The notes under the pieces were generated by a model. It was not told the origin of the DNA. It saw only the letters and a list, made by a program, of their open reading frames with translations, and searched no databases. From an uncultured Spirochaetales bacterium (GTDB taxonomy: Bacteria; Spirochaetota; Spirochaetia; Sphaerochaetales; Sphaerochaetaceae): a stretch of 64,000 bases of DNA. The DNA lies in the NCBI GenBank assembly GCA_949293335.1, contig CASFDA010000029.1, positions 1-64,000 on the forward strand, read 5' to 3'. Below, one piece after another: positions 18,249 to 27,801 of the stretch. The position numbers were made by a program, and so were the translations under genes. Every line of letters starts with the position of its first letter. Position 1 is the first letter of the stretch.

Positions 18249-20070
18249 ATGAATGATAAAGAAGGACAGATAAGGAATCTATCCTGCTCTCAGAGCTGGA
18301 TCTGCCACACTCCTTTATCGGAGTTCTCAGAAAGCATCTTCCTTTCTTCAAGAACAAGAGACTGGTAAAGAAGCTGGGGACATTGGTAAGTGCAGACATG
18401 AGCGGGATGGCTTTGAACATCTTATTCTCGCAATCACAGCAGGAGAAGATTCATTCAATCTCCAGATGGTCATTGATGCGCTTGTCGCTGACTGGGCCGA
18501 GAGCGGGAAGCTTTATGAGACAATGAAGGAATATGGCCTCACTCCTCTCTTATGGAATGACATTGCATCACTCTATGGATATTCGAAGGAAGAACCCAGC
18601 ATTGAGGACTTCTATCTTTCAGTGTTTGAGACCTCACTTCAGCATTTTCTTGGTGCAGAGACAGCACTTCAGGCAGATGCCTATGGCCTCCTGAAGCATT
18701 GGAAGGATTCCGGGAAGTTCAAGGAATCTGGCCTTTACAGAACCCTCTCAGAAAAGGCAGCAGAAGAGCTTTCCACCCCTAAACATGGCTGACCTTCCTA
18801 TTGAGTCACTTGCCTCCTTTGATGACTACTCGTTCATCGAAGAGGAAATCATCGCAAGACTGACATCCAGCGTCCTCAACCAGACGATGAGTCTTGAACC
18901 GATCAGGCAGATTGCAGAAAGAAGGAGAAGCTCTTTATGGTACGGTGAATACAGTTCTGCCTATCAGAGCATTGTCCTTGCGAAAACGATGCTGAACGCA
19001 GTGCAGAACATTTCTTTCTCAATGGATACTCCGGATGCCGGAATAAGCAAATATGTCAAGGAGTGGTCACATATAGACAATGCGTACAGGAACTTCAAGA
19101 CACAAGTCAGAAGCTGTCTGAACATCAATCATGATATGGAATCTCTCAATGATAAAGTCGAGTCTGTCTATGTGAACAGCTTCCTCATCCCTCTTGGAGA
19201 AAAGTGGACACTGCTTGCTGGAAAGATGCTTGAGAAAGGCTGGGAAGCAGAAGGGTGCATCCAGAGGCAGAGCATCTTTTACCATTACAACATCAAGAAC
19301 CTCCAGATGAGAGGGAACAAATCAATAGTTCTGATATCTGATGCGATGCGTTATGAAATCGGAGAAGAGCTTGTAAGCGAGATGAACTCACAGCAGAGAT
19401 ACAAGGCAACAATACAGCCGATGCTGGCATCTGCTCCTACTTACACACAGCTTGGAATGGCAGCCCTTCTTCCGCATGAGACACTTGTAGTCTCACCGGA
19501 TGGAAGCGCTGTCTATGCAGATGGCGCAAGCACTCAGGGAATCGTAAACAGAGAAAAGATCCTGAAGAATGCAGCAGAAGGGAAAGCCACAGCATTGGAC
19601 TCGGATGATGTTCTCAGGATGAAGAGCGATGACCTGAGGACAATCATCAGGGAAAACTCAGTAATCTATGTCTACCATGACCTTATTGACCGTGAGGGAG
19701 AAGACAATCTCTTCAAGGCATCTCACGATGCCATTACAGAGCTGAAGGAGATCATCAGGAAACTTGGATCTTCGAATGCGAACACAATATATGTCACAAC
19801 AGATCATGGTTTCCTTTTCCAGGAGAGCAAACTAGAGTCTCATCAGTACTTTTCTGACGGCACGGTAAGAGGAAAGGGTGTTCATCAGGTAAGCGGAAGA
19901 CGATGTGCAATAGGCTACGACCTTGAATCGTCAGATTCCCTCATGATTGCAAAGCTGAAGGACATCGAACTTTCAAACGAAGATGATCTTGAAGTCGCTT
20001 TCTCCAACTCAATACTCAGAATGAGGGGGAAAGGGGTAAACACGAACTTCGAATCTCCGAAGTTTCATTG
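18249..20070 (+). pseudogene. pglZ: BREX pglZ remnant (alkaline-phosphatase-fold), multiply broken
   Basis: PglZ is the alkaline-phosphatase-superfamily component of BREX anti-phage systems. The remnant starts MNDKEGQIRN, then loses the beginning of the protein. Pieces in three frames follow: LLSELDLPHSFIGVLRKHLP (about 18280-18400), then FEHLILAITAGEDSFNLQMV to 18790, then the frame from 18785 with the phosphatase-core motifs VLISDAMRYEIGEEL and YVTTDHGFLF. The C-terminus breaks at about 20065-20070 after NSILRMRGKG, short of the usual ending. At least two frameshifts plus loss at both ends make it non-functional. No brxA, brxB, brxC, pglX or brxL is in the window. Its GC is closer to the host than that of the neighbouring defence genes. 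Confidence 0.82.
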
Positions 20071-20292
20071 TTTAAGTCTTTCAATCCTACGTACTATAGC
20101 AACCTTTGCCAGATCATTTTTAAGCTTTCTCATCTATTATCAGTTTGAAAGACCTCTCTTATGTCTGCATACCACTCATAGTTCACAGCCAGCCTGTACG
20201 GCCTCATTCACTGTGGTTAGGCCAAAGAATCATCTATGTTTTTTGCGAAGGGGATTAGCAAAAAGCTGAGTAATTTAAAAGTATTTTCTTTT
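20071..20292. other. junction sequence between the pglZ remnant and the DUF2806 gene
   Basis: Homology to PglZ stops near 20070. The following 200 bases hold no recognisable gene on either strand; the plus-strand frame stays open by chance to 20269. It is probably rearranged or mobile DNA. Confidence 0.4.
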
Positions 20293-21261
20293 TTACCTCT
20301 GCAACATATCGAGAGTATTGTAGTTAATTTGTCCATCAGAATCAACAAAATTTATGCTATGCGCCGTAACGTTAGTTTTCTTATATTTACTTCTTATATG
20401 CTCCAAACAATCCAATATGTATGTCTTGTTCTGCTCAGGCTGAATAGCATCAAGCAGTTGATATCCAGCCTCTGTGAAAATATATACAGGCAAAGATATT
20501 TTATCAACTTTAGGTGCTGTACCTGCGATTATCCCCAAAATATGCGGATTCCATACAATCTCCGTTTTTTCATTGGAAATAGAAAGGTTTAGACTCAGAC
20601 TCTGAGATGACATTATTCCACACTCCTCCAACTTTATAATGTGTGAAAAATAAATACCATATTTATTCATTAGCGAATCATCTTTCAAAAGAAATTTGAG
20701 ATATCCATGAGTTAAAGATAGTGCGGCTACCTTCTGAAATAGTTGTGCCTCTTCTTTAGTTATATTTCGTAATTTCTCCAAGGTCCGATAGGAGTACCTA
20801 CTTGGGGACTGAATTTCTCCAGCTAAAATACGCCCCCATATTTTTTGCATATCTTCATTACTGATATTTTCCACTGCGTTGAAAAAGCGAAACATCCAAT
20901 CTGGATCAACAGGGTCGCTACTCACGGAATCAGCTCCCTGAAGTTCTTGATATGCATTATCCGCTACTGCCTCAATGTTTTGCTGCTTTGTGATTTCTTG
21001 ATATGCCAATCGGCTACTTGCTCTTTTTGCTATTTCTTCAAAATCACTGGTGTCAATCGAAACACCTGTAGAATCATACACAATCGGAACATCGCAATTA
21101 TTTCGTACTGCATCGGATATAATTTTTAACTCATAAGCTTTTGCATCGGCCATTTTTCTAATATGCCGAGGTTCATAAGCCTTGCCAATAGCTCCAGAAA
21201 CCGCCTCAATTAGTTTTTCGGCTGGAGATACTAATGCTTGAATAACTTCTGATTTACTCAT
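20293..21261 (-). CDS. DUF2806 domain protein
   Basis: The protein (322 residues from the chosen ATG) matches the DUF2806 pattern: PVDPDWMFRFFNAVENISNE, DMQKIWGRILAGEI and YRTLEKLRNITKEEAQLFQK in the middle, with a C-terminal part near SLPVYIFTEAGYQLL. The function of the family is unknown; members occur sporadically, often on mobile or defence-rich DNA. A TTG 12 nt upstream could also start it, but ATG 21261 is preferred because GGATGG precedes it. It stands alone between IS and BREX debris and appears intact. Confidence 0.8.
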   Translation of the reverse strand: MSKSEVIQALVSPAEKLIEAVSGAIGKAYEPRHIRKMADAKAYELKIISDAVRNNCDVPIVYDSTGVSIDTSDFEEIAKRASSRLAYQEITKQQNIEAVADNAYQELQGADSVSSDPVDPDWMFRFFNAVENISNEDMQKIWGRILAGEIQSPSRYSYRTLEKLRNITKEEAQLFQKVAALSLTHGYLKFLLKDDSLMNKYGIYFSHIIKLEECGIMSSQSLSLNLSISNEKTEIVWNPHILGIIAGTAPKVDKISLPVYIFTEAGYQLLDAIQPEQNKTYILDCLEHIRSKYKKTNVTAHSINFVDSDGQINYNTLDMLQR

Positions 21262-21524
21262 TTTTCCATCCAATTAGTCCTAGAATTAAATTCCACAAAT
21301 TTCTCCAAAGCAATACTACCTTCTTTAAAACATAACTCTTGGGTAAACTCGTGGACAAATCGGTTTACTACTTTCTATATGAGACATCGAATTCCTCCAC
21401 ATAATTTTCTAACATCTTATCCATGAAGTAAATCAGCTTTATGTAGAATTCTTCATCAACGGTCAATTTCATCTAAAAATTCTTACCCGCCAATTTGGAG
21501 TGACCCCTTAAAGTTGGACATATA
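21262..21524. other. intergenic region ending at an IS3 terminus
   Basis: No gene is seen. Just before the IS3 OrfB remnant the sequence AGTGACCCCTTAAAGTTGGAC (21500-21520 region) looks like the terminal inverted repeat of an IS3/IS150-group element. The promoter for the DUF2806 gene must lie in 21262-21500. Confidence 0.4.
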
Positions 21525-22136
21525 TCAAGAAATCATTTTAAAGGCAAGTTTCCTGTATTGTAAAGGTGACATTCCTTTGAGTTTCACCTGTATTCTTCTC
21601 TTGTTGCACCAACTTATGTACTCGTCTATTGCTAAATACAAATCCTCTGTTTTCCTGTATTCCTTCTACCTGCCGAACCATATCGCCTTTTTCAAAGTCG
21701 AAAAGAATGTCTCCATCTTGCTGTTGTCCAAGCAGTTTCCCTTCCTTGACATGCTCTGTATTATGCAGTGATCGTCAAGCCTTCTGACCCATGAGGGATG
21801 CTGGTACTGGTATCCCTGGGCCAAATGCATTATGAGTCCGGCAAGACAGCGGTTCTTGTCGAACGCCTTGTCGAGCATGTCCATCACGAGTTTCATTCCT
21901 GGTGATGTCGAGTACGAATAGCTTATGATGGAACCGTCGCAGAAATCCTTTATCGGAGACAGATATACCTTTGTCGAATCAGCCAGCCTGAATTCGGTAA
22001 CATCCGTTGCCCATACAGTGTTCGGTCTTTCCGCATCGAACTTCCTTCTCAGTATGTTGTCAGCGATCCTGCCGACTTTGCCCTTGTATGAGCTGTACCT
22101 TCTGTAGCCATTTCTGGCAATCATTATTATTCCCAC
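21525..22136 (-). pseudogene. IS3-family OrfB transposase remnant, frameshifted and lacking a catalytic Asp
   Basis: The frame contains the rve integrase core: IARNGYRRYSSYKGKVGRIA, NTVWATDVTEFRL (first Asp), then LIMHLAQGYQYQHPSWVRRL and NCLDNSKMETFFSTLK (Glu). At the second catalytic position the usual HSDQGWQYQ has become HLAQGYQYQ, so the aspartate is replaced by alanine. Near 21667 the frame shifts and the normal tail (YLAIDEYISWCNKRRIQVKL, then GMSPLQYRKLAF) continues to a stop at 21525. The N-terminal HTH region is missing. The element is dead in at least three ways. Confidence 0.85.
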
Positions 22137-22223
22137 TCTATTGTTGCAGGTGGTTTTTAGGTTACATCATATTCTCAGGAATCGCAAGGAATACTCGATA
22201 CTGACAATCACATCGGAGGAATA

Positions 22224-23246
22224 ATGAGAAAAATAACAGTTCTGCTTATCGCAATGCTTATGACGACAGCGGTTTACGCTTCAGTATTCACAAATTCTCT
22301 TGGACGCAGCGCTGAGCTGCCTGACAAAATAGAGAGAATCGTACCATCAGGCAATCTTTCCCAGATGGTACTCTACTCCGCAGCACCAGAGATGATGACT
22401 GGCTGGTCGCAGAGATTATCCGGAAGCGCTGAGAAGTACTTCCAGCAGGATACTGTGAATCTTCCTGTATTCGGCACATTCTATGGAAGAAAAGCAAATC
22501 TCAACAAAGAAGCTCTGATGGCCGCTGATCCTGATGTCGTTATAGACAGGGGAGAGATAAAGGGAAATCCTGAATCGATGATGCAGGATCTTGACTCGCT
22601 CTCTGAGGATATCATGATACCGGTGATCTTCATCGAGGCATATCTTGAGAATACGCCTGAGGTATATAGGACACTTGGTGAGCTTCTTGGAAAGGAAGAT
22701 ACGACAGAACTGCTTGCTGTTTTCGCTGAGGATATACTCCAGATGGCAGAGTATGCAAGGAAGGAAATAAAGGATCCAGTAAGCGTATACTACTCATCAT
22801 CACCTGATGGTCTTGAGGCAATTCCTGAAGGAAGCTTTCATGGCGAGGTGATTGAGATAGTAGGTGCAGAGAATGCAGTACCGGCATCCTTCATCACTGA
22901 TAAAAACACGATATCCATGGAAGAACTGTACATACTGAATCCTGATGTAATTCTTCTTGGTAATGAGGATGCATACAAGGAAGTGATGAATAGCAGTCTC
23001 TGGAAGAACCTTGACGCGGTGAAGAACGGAAAAGTATATCTTGTTCCTTCTGAGCCATATTCCTTCATAGACAATCCACCAGCAACAAATAGGCTCATAG
23101 GTATATACTGGCTCGGCAATCTTCTCTATCCTGAGCTCTACCCTGTGGATATCATAGAAAAGACCCAGAAATACTACAGCCTATTCTACAGATATGATCT
23201 CAGCCGTGAGCAAGCTGAATCGATACTGAGATATGACAATCTTTGA
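22224..23246 (+). CDS. ABC transporter periplasmic binding protein (Fe-siderophore/cobalamin type)
   Basis: This 340-residue protein belongs to the BtuF/FepB-like binding-protein class that delivers siderophores, heme or cobalamin to an importer. It has a signal peptide (MRKITVLLIAMLMTTAVYA, no lipobox cysteine) and the helical-backbone two-lobe layout: ERIVPSGNLSQMVLYS at the start, ADPDVVIDRGEI, the central GEVIEIVGAENAVP and NPDVILLGNEDAY. GGAGGAATA precedes the ATG. No permease or ATPase gene follows; the next gene is on the opposite strand. The rest of the transporter is elsewhere or was lost when the adjacent IS3 element inserted. Confidence 0.88.
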   Translation: MRKITVLLIAMLMTTAVYASVFTNSLGRSAELPDKIERIVPSGNLSQMVLYSAAPEMMTGWSQRLSGSAEKYFQQDTVNLPVFGTFYGRKANLNKEALMAADPDVVIDRGEIKGNPESMMQDLDSLSEDIMIPVIFIEAYLENTPEVYRTLGELLGKEDTTELLAVFAEDILQMAEYARKEIKDPVSVYYSSSPDGLEAIPEGSFHGEVIEIVGAENAVPASFITDKNTISMEELYILNPDVILLGNEDAYKEVMNSSLWKNLDAVKNGKVYLVPSEPYSFIDNPPATNRLIGIYWLGNLLYPELYPVDIIEKTQKYYSLFYRYDLSREQAESILRYDNL

Positions 23247-23315
23247 GATATTGATATGTATATCAAGCAAACGACAGGCACTGCCTGCCACAAAAAATAC
23301 ATAAATTCAATACAG

Positions 23316-24821
23316 CTACTTCCCTAGAATTCTGAACCATTCAAACTCATCGAGGCCAATCCTAGATAAGGATTCTGCATATTTTCTGACAATCCTGAGG
23401 GAATGCATCTCATTAACCCTTCCACAATATCTATATTGCTTTTGTTCTTTGTCTAAATAAATCCACTCATTATTAATATACTTGGACTCAACAACATGTT
23501 TGTCAGTAGAAAATATAATAGTATGCATGTCAAATGATTTACTTTTAACTTCAAAAGCTATATCTGTGCCAAGGATTATAGATATATTTTGCTTTTTAGA
23601 AGTAATATTTATGTTCTTTTTAAAAAGAGGCAGAAATAGAAACTTTCTTTCACCATCCGTTATTCTTAAAGAATCACAACGTTGTTGTATGCACAAGAAA
23701 AATAAATCGTTTGATTTATCTTGAATAATAGTTCCTAACGTAAGAATGTGAGGTTTATTATCATTAATAGAAAAATCCACACACAAATGTGATAATCTAG
23801 CAAATTTAACAAAAGATTCAAACATTTTAGATTCATCATCTAGCAAATTGTGAACAACTGGATGTTTTTTGCAGGCAGAATCTACTTTTTCCTTATGTTC
23901 TTCTGTGGATGAAAAAGGCTCTATCCCTAAGAGACGTTTTATATCTTTTTTTTCATCACAACCATCATTTATTTTTTTGATATAAAAATTCATCCATCTT
24001 TTTTCAAATAATAAAAAATCATTACTTTGTGACACAAGTAATTCATACAACACATTGCTGTATAAGTTAAACAAAATATCCAATGAGCTATCTGCATCCA
24101 TAATACAAGATTTATGATCTAAATATGCATAATCTATATCTTCTGAAAATTGATTTAGGATTTCAAAAATATTCTCTTTTATCAATGTTGAACACTTTAA
24201 TGCAAATTCTGGTAAGAAACCATGATTCATATTTTCAAATTCCTTCATAAGGAAAACTGGTACTTTGTCTACTGGAAGTAATCCTTTAGACAATTTACCA
24301 TCAATTTTTGTATCAATGTCTTTTTTACGAAAATATATTCTTACAGAATGAAATTTTAAAAGATATTCTTCTTTAATATTTTCTGTTTCTATTCCGTTTT
24401 CCTGTAATTTCTGTTTAGCCTCATTAAAGACACTTTCAACACTTTCATTTGTATAAATAAGAAATAACTTCAATTGATTTTTACACACTTCAAGTACCGA
24501 ATACAAAAATTTTATCGCAAATTTTCCGCGTATATCAGATTCGACATCTGCTGTAGGGTCAATATTGTCTGGCAATGGAAAATCAATAAGCCAATCAAGA
24601 ACGGTTATATCAGCATTCTTTGCCAATCTAATACAAATATCGACATCTTCCATACGCTTTGGTGCATAAAGAGTACATAATTTACCATTCTTAGCAAATT
24701 CTTCAGTAAATTTATTAAAATCAAAATTCTTAATCTTGTTTTTTTTCTCATTATATTTATCGGCTTCATCGTCAATAAATAATATTGTACTCAAAAATTC
24801 ATCTGCTGGATTACTACTCAT
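23316..24821 (-). CDS. receiver-domain protein with unknown C-terminal region (third gene of the methyltransferase/kinase cassette)
   Basis: Residues about 10-170 form a response-regulator receiver domain with all key positions kept: acidic pair D17-D18 in ILFIDDEA, phospho-acceptor D76 in ADITVLDWLIDF, the conserved Thr124 in LFLIYTNES, and a lysine near 166 in IYFRKKD. The remaining 330 residues match no domain I recognise; no HTH or nuclease motif is visible, so it is not an ordinary transcription regulator. The ATG at 24821 is preferred for ribosome-site spacing (GGGAG). Its start overlaps the end of the kinase gene, so the two are co-translated. Likely the phospho-acceptor partner and possibly the effector of the cassette. 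AT-rich. Confidence 0.75.
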   Translation of the reverse strand: MSSNPADEFLSTILFIDDEADKYNEKKNKIKNFDFNKFTEEFAKNGKLCTLYAPKRMEDVDICIRLAKNADITVLDWLIDFPLPDNIDPTADVESDIRGKFAIKFLYSVLEVCKNQLKLFLIYTNESVESVFNEAKQKLQENGIETENIKEEYLLKFHSVRIYFRKKDIDTKIDGKLSKGLLPVDKVPVFLMKEFENMNHGFLPEFALKCSTLIKENIFEILNQFSEDIDYAYLDHKSCIMDADSSLDILFNLYSNVLYELLVSQSNDFLLFEKRWMNFYIKKINDGCDEKKDIKRLLGIEPFSSTEEHKEKVDSACKKHPVVHNLLDDESKMFESFVKFARLSHLCVDFSINDNKPHILTLGTIIQDKSNDLFFLCIQQRCDSLRITDGERKFLFLPLFKKNINITSKKQNISIILGTDIAFEVKSKSFDMHTIIFSTDKHVVESKYINNEWIYLDKEQKQYRYCGRVNEMHSLRIVRKYAESLSRIGLDEFEWFRILGK

Positions 24822-27801
24822 TATTATCATCTCCCTTTCTCTTTGAAATTTTGAAAGTAACCGTCATATTTGGTTGAGGATTGTCCAAAACAAGATCATA
24901 AGCATCTGCTTCAAGAACCTCTCTACTTATACTTAAACCCATACCACGTCCATTCGGTTTTCTTGAAAACATCATTTCAAAAATCCGTTCCTTATCTTGG
25001 ATTTTTACAGGTGCTCCATTATTTGAAATATATATTCCATTTTCATCGGCATGAAGTCGGATTATTTTATTTTCCACATTGCTGTTACTTAACCAATAAA
25101 TGGCATTATCAACAATATTTACAAAAACTGGATAAAAAGTTGATCGAAAACCGTATATGCTACCCCTCTCAAAACCAGCAGTATGTTTAAGACTGACATT
25201 ATGTCTTCCCATGCGTGCCTTAAAAAGATCAATAAGAAACAAATTGATATCTTTTAGCGGAATATCTTCTCTTCTACGGTTTAATCGTTTTGACATAGGA
25301 GTTAATAAAGAAAGATAGCCGTCAAGATGATCAAAATTAATTTTGAGATTTGTATATATACCTTCAATTTTTGACTCTATATCAGCCCATCCTTTCAAAT
25401 CTTTTAAACCCTGCTTTATAGAATTTGAAATTGCATAGAATTCATGGTTTAGTATACCAACAGCAAGACCAAGTTGACTGAGTTCTACATCAGATAGAAG
25501 TCTGGATTTCATGTCATCAAGTTCTGCTGACATTGCATCAGAAATTTGAGCACTAGTAATATATTCACCATCAATATTTCGTTCAATATAAAAGCTCTCA
25601 AATTGCCGTATTATATTTTCCATAACTTCTTTATTCTTACTACTTACAGCATTAATTTCAGCTTCAAGGCGGTTCCTTTCTTTTACAAGATCAAAAGTAC
25701 CTGAGGAAACAGATGGAATCCGTACAAATTGTTCTTTTACCTGTCTAATCTGCTGATCTAGATTCTGAATCAACTCTGATGTAACTTCCCTAACTTTTGC
25801 AGATGTCTGTCTAACTATATCATCAGCATCGCTTTTGAGTTTTTTATTAGATTTAAGAGCCTCCAAGGAAATCTGATTAACGGCGGTCTCTAGCCTTTTC
25901 TTTTTATCAATGCTGAAATTACGTTGTTCCATCAGACGCGAAATTTTTTCAGTAATTTCAGTACGGGCCTTATCAAAAAGATTCGTGTTCAATGATTGCA
26001 TTTCATCTTGATAAATATCATAATCCTGAAGCATAGCTTTTGTAAGGGCAAATCCACGTGGAGGCTGTACCTCTATAGATTTTTTATATTCCTGAAGTAC
26101 TCTGTTTGTATCACTCTCCAATACAATCAACTTTTCTCCTGCTTCGTCTTCATTTTCGAGGTTACAGACAACCTGTAAATCCTGCTCAAATCTGTTAAGA
26201 ATAGTCCTCACATAAGAATGAAATTCTTTTTTTGAAAGACGAGCAAAGAAAAGATCTAAAGCCTTCGAAAAACTATCCTTTCTTGCTCTTGCTTGTTTCT
26301 CTCTTCGTTCAAGTGCTGCATGCAGTTTATTGATTTCTGTTTTCTTTTGCTGATAAAAATCCGAATAAGGAGAATCGTCAGCATAATTAAAGAAATCAGC
26401 AGCAAGCTGAACAAAGAAATTTTTTAATATCGCCTGAAGCTGCTTATATGCCTTATTTTCAATAAACCCCTCTCTACCTGCTTTTTCAATGAGATTTCGA
26501 TTTTGATTATTATCTATCTCTATAGCCCCAAACATTCTTCTATATGAGAAGAAATATGTAGAGGCTCTCTTGGACCTATTCTTCTCTATGTCCAAGAAAT
26601 CATAATCGGAATCGCCATATGGCAATATTCGAATGTTGTTTCTATATATGTACAAACCTCCATATAAGTCACCTTTTGCTTTGATTCTTGCATAATCTAT
26701 TGGATCTACCCGAGAACTTTTTTGTTCTCCCTGAAGATATGCAATATTGATGCGAAATGGACCACATTCAGTAGGCTTATTTCGATTTCCATTCCAAGGT
26801 ATTATATGGTCGTATGTTTTTTCCCCGTATATTCTGATTGTACCATGGAATTGTCCATATAAGTCAAACTCACCTGAAAAATGGTGATCTGCCATATTGA
26901 AATCTTCAACTGTGAAAAAACTATCCTCTTGAATGATTGATATGAATGAATTTAAATCATGGCCACGGAAATCTCTGAATGCAATATTGATATCGGGATC
27001 AGGATGGCCAGGAATCATTGTATTATGGAAACCGGCAAGCATTTTTTCAAGTCGACTTGCCTCATCTGAATTTTTATCTCGTTCTGTATCTATATAAAGA
27101 GTTTCTGAAACTGGAGAAATAAAAAACCATGTTCCACCAGAAGAAGTATCCATAGAGAAATTTCCCGGGAGAGAAGCGGTAAGCTTCTTTGGATCAATAT
27201 CAAAACTTTTAACCTTAGTAATAAGTTCCTGAGAAACATCTTTTCCTACTTTTACATCATTCAACAATGTTTCTATTGCATTCATGCTTATATTACATAA
27301 TTTACTTATTTCTGATGCAGTAGGAACATGGTCATATTCTTCTATAGGAATTACAATATCTTCAAGATTTATAAATGGAAATTCAAAAATATTCCAGTTT
27401 ATAAAACAAGCCACAATTTTTGATTCTTTTAGTAATTTAGATTTTGTAAGGATGAGAACTTGATCCCCTATTGAGGCAATTGCAAGCCGACCAATTCCTT
27501 TAGATCCCATTATTTTTCGAGGCGACTTTGAAGGATCGCAAGGTATCCTATCTAAGTTTTCAGTAGTTTTACTCTCCGTACCGAGAGTCAACCACCGATT
27601 TTCAAAATCTTCACGGGTCATTCCTATACCATCATCTTGAATTATCAAAAGGTTTTTTTCGCGGATGAGGTTTGCAGAAAAATTATCTGCATATGCATCA
27701 TGTGCATTTTTAATAAGCTCATTTAATGCAGTAGGAATACTTGCAATCTGTTGTCTGCCCAACAAATCAAGGGCACGCGCACGTGTTTTAAATTTAGCCA
27801 T
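24814..27801 (-). CDS. dual GHKL protein: MORC/MutL-like ATPase plus C-terminal histidine kinase
   Basis: The 995-residue protein has two different GHKL modules. N-terminal residues 1-110 resemble MORC/MutL/Hsp90 ATPases: ELIKNAHDAYAD (catalytic Glu28, Asn32), IIQDDGIGM and MGSKGIGRLAI. Residues about 500-760 are long charged helices, probably coiled coil. The C-terminus is a histidine-kinase core: GILNHEFYAIS with His786 and the following Glu as in HisKA H-boxes, VNIVDNAIYWL (N box), IFEMMFSRKPN (F box) and GRGMGLSISREVL (G2). No membrane segment or signal peptide is present, so it acts in the cytoplasm, probably sensing DNA or its modification state. It overlaps the methyltransferase gene by 8 nt and the receiver gene at its end. 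This layout recalls prokaryotic MORC/MutL-like ATPases in R-M neighbourhoods. Confidence 0.85.
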   Translation of the reverse strand: MAKFKTRARALDLLGRQQIASIPTALNELIKNAHDAYADNFSANLIREKNLLIIQDDGIGMTREDFENRWLTLGTESKTTENLDRIPCDPSKSPRKIMGSKGIGRLAIASIGDQVLILTKSKLLKESKIVACFINWNIFEFPFINLEDIVIPIEEYDHVPTASEISKLCNISMNAIETLLNDVKVGKDVSQELITKVKSFDIDPKKLTASLPGNFSMDTSSGGTWFFISPVSETLYIDTERDKNSDEASRLEKMLAGFHNTMIPGHPDPDINIAFRDFRGHDLNSFISIIQEDSFFTVEDFNMADHHFSGEFDLYGQFHGTIRIYGEKTYDHIIPWNGNRNKPTECGPFRINIAYLQGEQKSSRVDPIDYARIKAKGDLYGGLYIYRNNIRILPYGDSDYDFLDIEKNRSKRASTYFFSYRRMFGAIEIDNNQNRNLIEKAGREGFIENKAYKQLQAILKNFFVQLAADFFNYADDSPYSDFYQQKKTEINKLHAALERREKQARARKDSFSKALDLFFARLSKKEFHSYVRTILNRFEQDLQVVCNLENEDEAGEKLIVLESDTNRVLQEYKKSIEVQPPRGFALTKAMLQDYDIYQDEMQSLNTNLFDKARTEITEKISRLMEQRNFSIDKKKRLETAVNQISLEALKSNKKLKSDADDIVRQTSAKVREVTSELIQNLDQQIRQVKEQFVRIPSVSSGTFDLVKERNRLEAEINAVSSKNKEVMENIIRQFESFYIERNIDGEYITSAQISDAMSAELDDMKSRLLSDVELSQLGLAVGILNHEFYAISNSIKQGLKDLKGWADIESKIEGIYTNLKINFDHLDGYLSLLTPMSKRLNRRREDIPLKDINLFLIDLFKARMGRHNVSLKHTAGFERGSIYGFRSTFYPVFVNIVDNAIYWLSNSNVENKIIRLHADENGIYISNNGAPVKIQDKERIFEMMFSRKPNGRGMGLSISREVLEADAYDLVLDNPQPNMTVTFKISKRKGDDNNE

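Noticed and set aside
18184-18420. Minus-strand open frame over the pglZ start region
   Set aside because: It has no family match and overlaps readable PglZ homology on the plus strand.
23246-23316. CAGGC-ACT-GCCTG hairpin between the binding protein gene and the receiver gene as a terminator
   Set aside because: The stem is only 5 bp and neither strand has a proper T tract directly after it.
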